Part shown: positions 51,295-59,108 of the stretch, one piece after another
Layout of the letters: every line of letters starts with the position of its first letter
How positions within the stretch are numbered: position 1 is the stretch's first letter
DNA from: Herbidospora yilanensis
Lineage (GTDB): Bacteria; Actinomycetota; Actinomycetes; Streptosporangiales; Streptosporangiaceae
Assembly: GCF_001570565.1 (NCBI RefSeq)
Contig: NZ_BBXE01000019.1
Coordinates: 186,001 to 250,000, forward strand
Reading direction: 5' to 3'
Length of the DNA stretch: 64,000 nt
Position numbers and translations under genes: made by a program
The notes under the pieces: model-generated
Databases searched by the model: none
What the model saw: only the letters and a program-made list of their open reading frames with translations
What the model was told of the DNA's origin: nothing

Positions 51295-52413
51295 GTGACA
51301 ACGGAGTCCCTTGACGTGTTCTCAGCCGACCGCCTCGACCTGGTGCGGTCGGCGACGGCCGCCGCCGGGGTCGGCGCCCTGCTGCTGACCCCCGGTCCCG
51401 ATCTGCGCTACGTGTCCGGTTACGACGCCCACGCGCTCGAACGGCTGACCTGCCTGGTCGTGCCGGGCGACGGCGGCGACCCCTTCATGATGGTGCCGCG
51501 CCTGGAACTGCCCGCCGCGCAGGCCTCGCCGGCCGGCCGCCTGGGCGTGGAGTTCGTCCCGTGGGACGAGACCGACGACCCCTACGCGGTCGTCGCCCAC
51601 CGGCTGGGCGAGGTCGGGAACGTCGCGCTGGCCGACCGCATGTGGGCGATGCAGTCGCTGCGCTTCCGCGACGCGCTGCCCGGGGCCGAGCAGCGGCTGG
51701 CCTCCTCGGTGCTGCGCGACCTGCGCATGCGCAAGTCGGCCGCCGAGGCCGCCGCGCTGGCCGAGGCGGGCGCGGCCATCGACGCGGTCCACGCGCTGGT
51801 GCCCTCGCTGCTGAAGGCCGGCCGCACCGAACGCGAGGTCGGCCGCGACATCGCCGACGCGATCCTGAGCGCGGGCCACGTCACGATCGACTTCGTCATC
51901 GTCGCCTCGGGCCCCAACGGCGCCTCGCCCCACCACGACGTGTCCGACCGGGTGATCAGGGCCGGCGAGCCGGTGGTGGTCGACATCGGCGGCACGATGG
52001 CCACCGGCTACTGCTCCGACTCCACCCGCAACTACTGCGTGGGCGAGCCCCCGGCCGGCTACGCGCGCTACTTCGAGGTGCTGCGCGCGGCCCAGGACGC
52101 CGCCTGCGCGGCCGTCCGTCCGGGCGTGACCTGCGAGTCGATCGACGCGGCGGCCCGCGAGGTGATCGCGGCGGCCGGGTACGGCGACCTGTTCGTCCAC
52201 CGGACCGGCCACGGCATCGGGCTTGAGTCCCACGAAGACCCCTACATCGTGGCGGGCAACGACGAGGTGCTGGCGCCCGGCATGGCCTTCTCGGTGGAGC
52301 CCGGCATCTACCTGCCGGGCGAGCACGGCGCCCGCATCGAGGACATCGTCATCTGCACCGAGGACGGGGTTTCCCGGCTCAACAACACCACGCGGGATCT
52401 CGTGATCGTCTGA
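51295..52413 (+). CDS. M24 metallopeptidase (Xaa-Pro dipeptidase/aminopeptidase P family)
   Basis: A 372-residue pita-bread enzyme with an N-terminal creatinase domain. All five metal ligands are present: D in VVVDIGGTM, D in GYCSDSTRNY, H in HRTGHGIGLESHEDPY, E in FSVEPGIYLPG and E in ARIEDIVI. GTG 51295. It matches the position of the mycobacterial dipeptidase PepE beside the 5'-3' exonuclease. Confidence 0.93.
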   Translation: MTTESLDVFSADRLDLVRSATAAAGVGALLLTPGPDLRYVSGYDAHALERLTCLVVPGDGGDPFMMVPRLELPAAQASPAGRLGVEFVPWDETDDPYAVVAHRLGEVGNVALADRMWAMQSLRFRDALPGAEQRLASSVLRDLRMRKSAAEAAALAEAGAAIDAVHALVPSLLKAGRTEREVGRDIADAILSAGHVTIDFVIVASGPNGASPHHDVSDRVIRAGEPVVVDIGGTMATGYCSDSTRNYCVGEPPAGYARYFEVLRAAQDAACAAVRPGVTCESIDAAAREVIAAAGYGDLFVHRTGHGIGLESHEDPYIVAGNDEVLAPGMAFSVEPGIYLPGEHGARIEDIVICTEDGVSRLNNTTRDLVIV

Positions 52414-52432
52414 TTGCCGTACCGTTTGCGAA

Positions 52433-52873
52433 ATGGAGGAGATCGACAGGCGGATTGTCGCGTTGCTGGCGGCCGACGGGCGGATGAGTTTCACCGATCT
52501 GGCCAAGGAGACCGGGCTCTCGGTGTCGGCGGTCCATCAACGGGTGCGGCGGCTGGAGAAACGCGGCGTGATCAAGGGTTACGCCGCGCTGGTCGACTTC
52601 GACGAGGTCGGGCTGCCGCTGACCGCCTTCGTGTCGATCAAGCCGATCGACCCGGCCGCCGCCGACGACGCGCCCGACCGGCTGCGCCATCTGGCCGCCA
52701 TCGAGTCGTGCCACAGCGTGGCCGGTGACGAGAGCTACATCCTCAAGGTCCGGGTCGGCTCGCCGCTCGACCTCGAAGAGCTGCTCAACCAGATCCGGGC
52801 CGCCGCCAACGTGTCGACCCGGACCACGGTCGTGCTCTCCACGCCGTTCGACTACCGGTCTCCCGCCGTTTAG
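52433..52873 (+). CDS. Lrp/AsnC family transcription regulator
   Basis: A 146-residue regulator: N-terminal helix-turn-helix (EEIDRRIVALLAADGRMSFTDLAKETGLSVSAVHQRVRRLEKRGVIKGY) and C-terminal RAM ligand-binding domain (DESYILKVRVGSPLDLEELLNQIR). ATG 52433 is 19 bases after the peptidase, so amino-acid-linked control of it is possible. It converges with the kinase gene (4-base overlap). Confidence 0.95.
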   Translation: MEEIDRRIVALLAADGRMSFTDLAKETGLSVSAVHQRVRRLEKRGVIKGYAALVDFDEVGLPLTAFVSIKPIDPAAADDAPDRLRHLAAIESCHSVAGDESYILKVRVGSPLDLEELLNQIRAAANVSTRTTVVLSTPFDYRSPAV

Positions 52874-53811
52874 AACGCCGCCCTGACCCGGTCGTAGGCC
52901 TCGGGGGCGGCGCCGAGGGCGTCCAGGCCCTTGAAGGCGGCGCCGACGATCGGGGGCACGTCGGCGACGACGAGTTTCGCGTGCGGGGCCTGGGCGGCGT
53001 ACCGCTCCTCGACCAGCGTGGTCAGGAGCGGGTCGCGGGCGGTCAGCACGCCGCCGCCCAAGACCACCTCACAGGGCACGTCGAGCAGGCCGATGCGGCG
53101 CATGGCGACCACGCCGAGCACGGCGACCTCGTCGGCCAGCCGGGTGACCACCGAACGGGCGACCGGGTCGCCGCTTCTGGCGGTCTCCAGCAGCGGGGCC
53201 ACCAGGTCGTGCAGGCGCTCGTAGGGCAGGTCGCCGAAGTGCAGGGCGATCACGACCTCCTCGACCGTCGCGGCGCCGAACACGCGGCGGACCGCCGCGG
53301 CCAGGTCGCTCGCGGGTCCCCGGCCGTCCTCGGCCCTGACCGCGTGCCACAGGGCCTCCTCGGCGAGGCCCCCGCCACCGCCCCAGTCGCCGGAGAGGCG
53401 GCCGAGCGCGGGGAAGCGGGCCACCCGGCCGTCGGGGGCGACCGCCACCGCGTTGATCCCGGCGCCGCACACCACCGCCGCGCCCCACGGGCCGCTCGCG
53501 CCCGCCCTGAGCAGGGCGAAGGTGTCGTTGCCGACGACGATCTCGGCGCCCAGGCCACGGCGGGCCATCTCGTCGCGCAGCCGGACCTCCTCGATGGGCA
53601 GGTCGGCTCCGGCGACGTAGGCGAAGACGTGGTCGGCGTGCGGGCCCGGCCCGCCGAGGGCGTGCACGATCACGTCGACCGCCGGGACGACGCCGCTGCT
53701 CTGGGGGGTGAACGGGCCGCCGCGCCAGGTGCCCAGCACGGCGCCGTCCTCGCCGACGAGCACGATGTCGGTCTTGCTGTTGCCGCCGTCGATCGCCAGG
53801 ATGGTCCGCAT
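52870..53811 (-). CDS. BadF/BadG-type sugar kinase (N-acetylglucosamine kinase-like)
   Basis: A 313-residue ASKHA ATPase: phosphate motif LAIDGGNSKTDIVLVG, a second glycine motif AAVVCGAGINAVAV and the adenosine motif VVLGGGVLTARDPLL. The family includes GlcNAc kinases. Its ATG overlaps the stop of the GH4 gene (ATGA), and the two with the ROK regulator form a sugar-use operon. The substrate is probably an amino sugar or cellobiose-derived sugar. Confidence 0.88.
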   Translation of the reverse strand: MRTILAIDGGNSKTDIVLVGEDGAVLGTWRGGPFTPQSSGVVPAVDVIVHALGGPGPHADHVFAYVAGADLPIEEVRLRDEMARRGLGAEIVVGNDTFALLRAGASGPWGAAVVCGAGINAVAVAPDGRVARFPALGRLSGDWGGGGGLAEEALWHAVRAEDGRGPASDLAAAVRRVFGAATVEEVVIALHFGDLPYERLHDLVAPLLETARSGDPVARSVVTRLADEVAVLGVVAMRRIGLLDVPCEVVLGGGVLTARDPLLTTLVEERYAAQAPHAKLVVADVPPIVGAAFKGLDALGAAPEAYDRVRAAF

Positions 53812-55067
53812 CAAACGGCCCAGGGCAGGTGCGCGCGGTTGGCCGCGACCAGCCGGGCCGCCAGGCCCGTCGCCAGGTCGGCCTGGCCGATGAGCGGGTG
53901 GGCGAGCAGCGCGTCCCGCACGCGGCGTTCCCCGCCGTTCCTGGCGGCGTCCAAGGCCAGGTCCTCGTACGCCGACACGTTCGCGATCAGCCCCCGGTAG
54001 AGCGGTTCGACGGCGGGCACCGGCAGCGGCGCGGCGCCGGACGCGCCGATGACGGCGGGCACCTCGATGACCGCCTCGGGGGGCAGGAACGGCAGGGTGG
54101 CGCCGTTGCGGGCGTTGACCACCTGCACGTCGCCCCGGTCGCCGGCCAGCGAGGCGATCAGCGCGACCGCGGCCTCGGAGTAGTAGGCGCCGCCGCGCCT
54201 GCCCAGCAGTTCGGGCTTGGTGTCGCTGGCGGGGTCGGCGTAGACGTCGAGCAGCGTCTGCTCCATCGCGGCGACCTCGGCCGCCCGCGAGGGTTTGGTC
54301 CGCTGCTCCTCGACCACGTTGTCGTGCTCGTAGAAGTACCGCAGGTAGTACGACGGCACGACGCCCAGGTCGCGCAGGATCCACTCGGGCAGCCCGACCT
54401 CGGCGGCGATCGAGGCGGCGTGCTCCTCGATCAGGGCGGGCAGCCTCTCGGTCCCGCCGACGGTCACCGACCGCTCCCACGTCAGGTGGTTCAGCCCGAC
54501 GTGGCCGAGCCCGATCGACTGCCACGGCACGTCCAGGAGGGCGGCGAAGCGCCGCTGCATCCCGATGGCCACGTTGCACAGGCCGATGGCCCGGTGGCCC
54601 TCGTCGAGCAGGGCGCGGGTCACGATGCCGACCGGGTTGGTGAAGTCGACGATCCACGCGCCGGGCGCGCGGCGGCGGACCTCCTCGGCGATCTCCAGCA
54701 CCACTGGAACGGTCCGCAGCGCCTTGGCCAGGCCGCCGGCGCCGGTGGTCTCCTGGCCGACGCAGCCGCACTCCAGCGGCAGCGTCTCGTCGACGTCGCG
54801 GGCCGCCTGCCCGCCCACGCGCAGTTGGAGGAGCACCGCGCCGGCCCCCTCGACGCCCGGCCCGACCGACGCGTGCTCGGTCACCGCGGCGGGGTGCCCG
54901 GCGCGGGCCAGCATGCGGCGGGCCATCCCGGCGACCAGGGACAACCGGCGGGCGTCCGGGTCGATCAGGGCGATCTCACTCAGCGGCAGCTCCTCGCGCA
55001 GCCGCGCGAAGCCGTCGATCAGCTCTGGTGTGTACGTCGAGCCGCCCCCGACAACGGCGAGTTTCAC
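53811..55067 (-). CDS. GH4 family 6-phospho-beta-glucosidase-like enzyme
   Basis: A 418-residue NAD- and Mn-dependent glycosidase of GH4 type: NAD motif VVGGGSTYTPELIDGF, metal Cys in IGLCNVAIGMQRR, and the H-containing GLGHVGLNHLTWERS. It should hydrolyse phospho-glucosides. No PTS genes are nearby; the adjacent kinase may supply the phosphate. ATG 55067. Confidence 0.93.
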   Translation of the reverse strand: MKLAVVGGGSTYTPELIDGFARLREELPLSEIALIDPDARRLSLVAGMARRMLARAGHPAAVTEHASVGPGVEGAGAVLLQLRVGGQAARDVDETLPLECGCVGQETTGAGGLAKALRTVPVVLEIAEEVRRRAPGAWIVDFTNPVGIVTRALLDEGHRAIGLCNVAIGMQRRFAALLDVPWQSIGLGHVGLNHLTWERSVTVGGTERLPALIEEHAASIAAEVGLPEWILRDLGVVPSYYLRYFYEHDNVVEEQRTKPSRAAEVAAMEQTLLDVYADPASDTKPELLGRRGGAYYSEAAVALIASLAGDRGDVQVVNARNGATLPFLPPEAVIEVPAVIGASGAAPLPVPAVEPLYRGLIANVSAYEDLALDAARNGGERRVRDALLAHPLIGQADLATGLAARLVAANRAHLPWAV

Positions 55068-56249
55068 TCATCCTCCTTGGAGTTTCGATCCGAAGACCTC
55101 GTCCCGGACCACGTCGAGCCCCAGGTGCAGCGCCCCGGCGAGCACCGGGTTGCCCTCGACGGCCGACAGCCGCAGCGGCGGCCGGGGCAGCGTGAGGGCG
55201 TGCAGTTCGCGTTCGGTCAGCGCCCGCAGCGTCTCGCCGCCGGCCAGCGGCATCCCGCCGGCCAGCACGATGACCTCGGGGTCGAGCACGGAGGTGATCG
55301 CGGCCAGCCCCGTGGCGAGCCGCCGGGCGATCTCCCGCAGCCCCTCGGCGGCCTCCCCGGCCCGCCTGCCGCCCTCCTCGGCGACCCGTACGGCACGCTC
55401 CACGGCCTCGGCCGCCGACGTCCCGCGGATGCCGCGCGCCCGCAGCAGCCGCAGCACCGCCTGGCCGCCGGCCAGGGCCTGGAAGCCGTGGTCGACCCGC
55501 TTGCCCACGTCGCGCGCGGTCGGCGCGCCGACGGCCGGCATGTAGCCCACCTCGCCCGCGCCGCCGGTGGCCCCCCGGTGCAGCCGGTCGCCCAGCACGA
55601 TCGCCGAGCCGATGCCCGAGTCGACCCACAGCAGCACGAAGTCGCGGTGCCCGCCGTGGGCGCGTTCGGCCAGCGCCACGAGGTTGACGTCGTTCTCCAC
55701 GTCGACGGGCGTGCCGACGCCGCCCGACAGGGTCGGGACGAGGTCGGGGATGTGCCAGCCCGGGATGTGGGCGGCGTACCCGAGGCGGCCCGTGGACGGG
55801 TCGACGGCGCCCTGGATGCCGATCACCACGCGGTTCACCGGGTGGGGCCAGGCCCCGGCCAGGGCGGTGCGCACCTTCTCCACCACGTCGCCGCCGGCCC
55901 GGCCGGGCGTCGGGAGCGCGGACGTGCCGACGACCGCGCCGGTCAGGTCGGCCACGGCGACCTCGATCCGGTCGCGGGTCACGTCGAGGGCCGCGACGTG
56001 GGCCGCCCCGGCGTTGATGCGGTAGAGCTCGGCGGTCCGGCCCGGCAGGCCCTCGCGGATGCCGTCGAGCACGACCAGACCGGCTTCCTGGAGGCGCAGC
56101 AGGAGCTGGGAGGCGGTCGGCTTGGACAGGCCCGTCAGGGCGCCCAGTTCGGGCCGGGTCAGCGGACCCCGGTCGAGGAGGACCCGCAGGGCCGCGCGGT
56201 CGTTGATGGCCCGCAGCAGGCTGGGGGTTCCTGGAGTCGGCTGGCTCAC
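55068..56249 (-). CDS. ROK family transcription repressor
   Basis: A 393-residue ROK protein: N-terminal winged helix (TPGTPSLLRAINDRAALRVLLDRGPLTRPELGALTGLSKPTASQLLLRL) and sugar-kinase-like domain with VVIGIQGAVDP and GHRDFVLLWVDSGIGSA. The usual zinc CxCGxxGC motif of ROK kinases is absent, fitting a pure regulator. GTG 56249 is chosen because the promoter (56257-56285) ends seven bases upstream; the longer TTG reading starts in the -35 box. It heads the GH4-kinase operon, which it likely represses. Confidence 0.9.
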   Translation of the reverse strand: MSQPTPGTPSLLRAINDRAALRVLLDRGPLTRPELGALTGLSKPTASQLLLRLQEAGLVVLDGIREGLPGRTAELYRINAGAAHVAALDVTRDRIEVAVADLTGAVVGTSALPTPGRAGGDVVEKVRTALAGAWPHPVNRVVIGIQGAVDPSTGRLGYAAHIPGWHIPDLVPTLSGGVGTPVDVENDVNLVALAERAHGGHRDFVLLWVDSGIGSAIVLGDRLHRGATGGAGEVGYMPAVGAPTARDVGKRVDHGFQALAGGQAVLRLLRARGIRGTSAAEAVERAVRVAEEGGRRAGEAAEGLREIARRLATGLAAITSVLDPEVIVLAGGMPLAGGETLRALTERELHALTLPRPPLRLSAVEGNPVLAGALHLGLDVVRDEVFGSKLQGG

Positions 56250-56285
56250 TTTGGAGAAAGTAAAGAAACCTTCCAAACGAGTCAA
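56250..56285 (-). promoter_or_regulatory. promoter of the ROK operon with leaderless start
   Basis: On the minus strand TTGACT (plus 56280-56285) and TACTTT (56257-56262) are 17 bases apart; GTG 56249 follows after seven bases. TTTGGA and TCCAAA half sites surround the -10 region (56250-56277), forming a possible ROK operator. Confidence 0.65.
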
Positions 56286-56344
56286 GGGGCCGACACCGCA
56301 TCGTGACCGGCGGGCTCGGGGGGACGCGTAGAATCTATCGGCCT

Positions 56345-58555
56345 ATGCCACAGTCATCCGCGCCCGAGCTGACCCGTGAACGCGACTACGTCGCCGGCCT
56401 CTACGACCGGCTCGACCAGTTGCGGGTGCGCACCCGCGCGCAGCTCGACGGCGTGCTCGCCCAGGGCGCGTTCGGCACCCACCAGAACCGGTCGGAACGC
56501 GACAACTTCGCCGTCATGTACTCCCAGCGCCTGGCCCGGTTGTGGGCCGTGGAGCGCGGGCTCTGCTTCGGCCGGCTCGACTTGGCCCCCGGGGCCGAGG
56601 AGACCCGCTTCTACATCGGCCGCATCGGGCTGACCGACGACGAGCAGCACCGGCTGCTGATCGACTGGCGGGCCCCGGTGGCCCAGCCGTTCTACCGCGC
56701 CACCCCGGCCGCGCCGATGGGCGTGACCCGCCGCCGCCACCTGCACATCAAGGGCCGCGAGGTCGTCTCCGTCGACGACGACCTGCTCGACCTCGACGGC
56801 CTGACCGCCGACGACCGCGCCACCCTCAACGGCGAGGCCGCCCTGCTGGCCGCGCTGTCGGAGACCCGGACCGGCCGGATGCGCGACATCGTGGCCACCA
56901 TCCAGGCCGAACAGGACCGCATCATCCGGGGCGACCTGTCGGGCGTGCTGGTCGTGCAGGGCGGGCCCGGCACCGGCAAGACCGTGGTCGCGCTGCACCG
57001 GGCGGCCTACCTGCTCTACACGTACAGGGAGCGGCTCGAACGCCGCGGGGTGCTCATCGTCGGGCCGAACCTCACGTTCCTGCGCTACATCGAGCAGGTG
57101 CTGCCGTCGCTGGGCGAGACCGACGTGCTGCTGTCGACCGTGGGGGAGCTGTTCCCGGGCGTGACCGCCACGCGGCCCGAACCGGCCTCGGCCGCCGCGC
57201 TCAAGGGCGGGCTGCGGATGGCCGACGTGCTCGCCCGCGCCATCGCCGACCGGCAGCGCATGCCGGCCAGGCCCGTCGACATCAGGCTCGACCGCTACAC
57301 GCTGCGGCTCGACCGGCAGACCTTCGAGGCGGCCCGCAACCGGGCGGCCAAGTCGCGCCGCCCGCACAACCAGGCCCGCGCGGTGTTCGTGCGCCACCTG
57401 CTCAACACGCTGACCAAGCAGGCCGCCCGCCACCTGGGCCGCGGCGTGCTCTCCGACGAGGACTTCGCCGACCTGCGCGAGGACCTGCGCACCGAGGAGC
57501 CGGTGAAGGCCGCGCTCAACCGGCTGTGGCCCTACCTGACGCCCCAGCAGCTCCTCATCGGCCTGTTCACCTCGGCCGAGCGCATGACCGCCGCCGGGCT
57601 CACCCCGGCCGAGGCCGCGCTGCTGCTGCGCGAGCCGCCGCGCAAGGGCGAGCGCTGGTGGAGCGAGGCCGACGTGCCGCTGCTCGACGAGGCGGCCGAA
57701 CTGCTCGGCGACATCGACGAGGGGGTGCTGCGGGCCGCCCGCCGCGCCGAGGAGGAGCGCGAGCAGCAACTCGCCTACGCCCGCGAGGTCCTGGAGATGA
57801 CCGGCCTGGCCGACATCATGGACGCCGAGCGCTTCGCCGAGCGGCAGCAGGAGGAAGAGGGATATCTCACAACGGCCGAGCGTGCCGCCCGCGACCGCAC
57901 GTGGGCCTTCGGCCACGTGATCGTCGACGAGGCGCAGGAACTGTCGGCGATGGCCTGGCGCACCCTGATGCGCCGCTGCCCGTCGCGGTCGATGACGATC
58001 GTCGGCGACATCGCCCAGACCGGTTCGGCGGCCGGCGCGCCGAGCTGGAAGAGCGTGCTCGACCCCTACGTCCAGGGCCGCTGGCGCGAGGCGCGGCTGA
58101 CCGTCAACTACCGCACCCCGGCCGAGCTGATGGCCGTCGCGGCCGACGTGCTCACCCTCGTCGACCCCGCTCTCAAGGCCCCCGACTCGGTCCGCGAGAG
58201 CGGCGAGAAACCCACCTCTGTGCGGACGAACGACCTGGTCGCAGATCTGCCGGGGATCATCGAACGGCAGAAGGTGGCCGACGGCCGGCTGGTCGTGATC
58301 GCCCCCGACGGCCTCGACGTCGGCCTGCCCCGGATGACCGGTCCCGAGGCGCTCGACGCCGACGTGGCGGTGCTGTCGGTGACCGAGGCCAAGGGCCTGG
58401 AGTTCGACGCCGTCGTGGTGGTCGAACCGGCCCGGATCCTGGCCGAGTCGCCGCGCGGCGCGAGCGACCTTTACGTGGCCCTGACCAGGGCGACCCGGCG
58501 CCTTTGTGTGGTCCACACCGGCCCGTTGCCCGAGGTGCTGGCGGGCCTCCGATAG
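56345..58555 (+). CDS. helR: HelR/HelD-like RNA polymerase-recycling helicase
   Basis: A 736-residue UvrD/Rep-type superfamily 1 ATPase of actinobacterial HelD/HelR type: N-terminal coiled coil (TRERDYVAGLYDRLDQLRVRTRAQLD), Walker A GGPGTGKTVVALHRAAYLLY, VIVDEAQELSAMAW and SVTEAKGLEFDAVVVVEP. Such proteins pull stalled or rifampicin-blocked RNA polymerase from DNA. ATG 56345; a TAGAAT -10-like box (56330-56335) ends ten bases before. No rifampicin-associated element was found upstream. The distinction of HelR from general HelD is inferred. Confidence 0.82.
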   Translation: MPQSSAPELTRERDYVAGLYDRLDQLRVRTRAQLDGVLAQGAFGTHQNRSERDNFAVMYSQRLARLWAVERGLCFGRLDLAPGAEETRFYIGRIGLTDDEQHRLLIDWRAPVAQPFYRATPAAPMGVTRRRHLHIKGREVVSVDDDLLDLDGLTADDRATLNGEAALLAALSETRTGRMRDIVATIQAEQDRIIRGDLSGVLVVQGGPGTGKTVVALHRAAYLLYTYRERLERRGVLIVGPNLTFLRYIEQVLPSLGETDVLLSTVGELFPGVTATRPEPASAAALKGGLRMADVLARAIADRQRMPARPVDIRLDRYTLRLDRQTFEAARNRAAKSRRPHNQARAVFVRHLLNTLTKQAARHLGRGVLSDEDFADLREDLRTEEPVKAALNRLWPYLTPQQLLIGLFTSAERMTAAGLTPAEAALLLREPPRKGERWWSEADVPLLDEAAELLGDIDEGVLRAARRAEEEREQQLAYAREVLEMTGLADIMDAERFAERQQEEEGYLTTAERAARDRTWAFGHVIVDEAQELSAMAWRTLMRRCPSRSMTIVGDIAQTGSAAGAPSWKSVLDPYVQGRWREARLTVNYRTPAELMAVAADVLTLVDPALKAPDSVRESGEKPTSVRTNDLVADLPGIIERQKVADGRLVVIAPDGLDVGLPRMTGPEALDADVAVLSVTEAKGLEFDAVVVVEPARILAESPRGASDLYVALTRATRRLCVVHTGPLPEVLAGLR

Positions 58556-58617
58556 CGGCCCTTGTACCAGCCTGTCCCACCTGCGAAAACTTGGCGTTCC
58601 CGCTGCTGGGGAGCTGG

Positions 58618-58645
58618 TTGACATCTGCGCTCAGGTCGGTAGTTT
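58618..58645 (+). promoter_or_regulatory. near-consensus sigma-A promoter in a noncoding stretch
   Basis: TTGACA (58618-58623) and TAGTTT (58640-58645) are 16 bases apart. Transcription would start near 58652, about 455 bases before the lnt start, in the structured region. Confidence 0.6.
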
Positions 58646-58651
58646 GCTGCG

Positions 58652-58950
58652 GAGTCCAGCACGGGACTGACCGGTTGGCCGTCCTCAGACATCGTCGGAT
58701 TCCGCGTCCGTGACGGAGCGTCGCCCCACATTCGGGACGCTCCGTAGCTCAGCCAGGCGCGGCGCCGGCGCTTTTGTCGGGCCGGGGCACCACAACCGGG
58801 TGGGGGGTTGGACCCGGGAGGGGTCCCGGCGCCCAGTAGACAACGGAACTCCGCGCCCGCCGCCGACGGGACGGAACCGGTCCGAAGGGCGCTCAGGGCT
58901 CCGAACCGTCTCGTGAGATGGGCCTGGGCACGTGGCACCCGTGCCCTGTG
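58652..58950 (+). ncRNA. candidate structured RNA or long lnt leader
   Basis: Stems are visible in succession: ACGGAGCGTC/GACGCTCCGT (58713-58722 and 58736-58745), GGCGCCGG/CCGGCGCC (58761-58768 and 58826-58833), CCAC/GTGG (58790-58803), GGACCC/GGGTCC (58810-58826), and GGGCACG/CGTGCCC (58926-58946). TCCGT (58741) may also pair with ACGGA (58843). GTAGCTCAG at 58744 resembles a tRNA D-arm, but no cloverleaf forms. No protein-like frame fits. It may be a ncRNA or the leader of lnt. Confidence 0.35.
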
Positions 58951-58958
58951 CGTAGCCG

Positions 58959-59006
58959 GATGGTCCTTGAGTTCTCCTGTGGCCACAGGAGAACTCAAGG
59001 ACCATC
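58959..59006. repeat. perfect 48-bp palindrome
   Basis: The 24-base arm at 58959-58982 (starts GATGGTCC, ends TCCTGTGG) is followed with no gap by its exact reverse complement at 58983-59006. It lies 102 bases before lnt. It could be a dispersed extragenic palindrome, a terminator or a cruciform. Confidence 0.9.
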
Positions 59007-59108
59007 GCTGTGAGTTCCCTGGGATGTTCAAGTGCCTGTTTTGGGGCCTGCCGTCCGGCGCGGTACCGTTCCGACCAGCCCTTCATTCGGTCTGGTCAAA
59101 GGAGACGC

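Noticed and set aside
56286..56344. Rifampicin-associated element before the HelR-like gene
   Set aside because: The 19-bp inverted repeat could not be found in this stretch.
58735..58847. tRNA-like segment with GTAGCTCAG
   Set aside because: No seven-base acceptor stem with CCA-type end, no GTTCGA T-loop and no consistent anticodon arm; kept only as part of a structured-RNA candidate.
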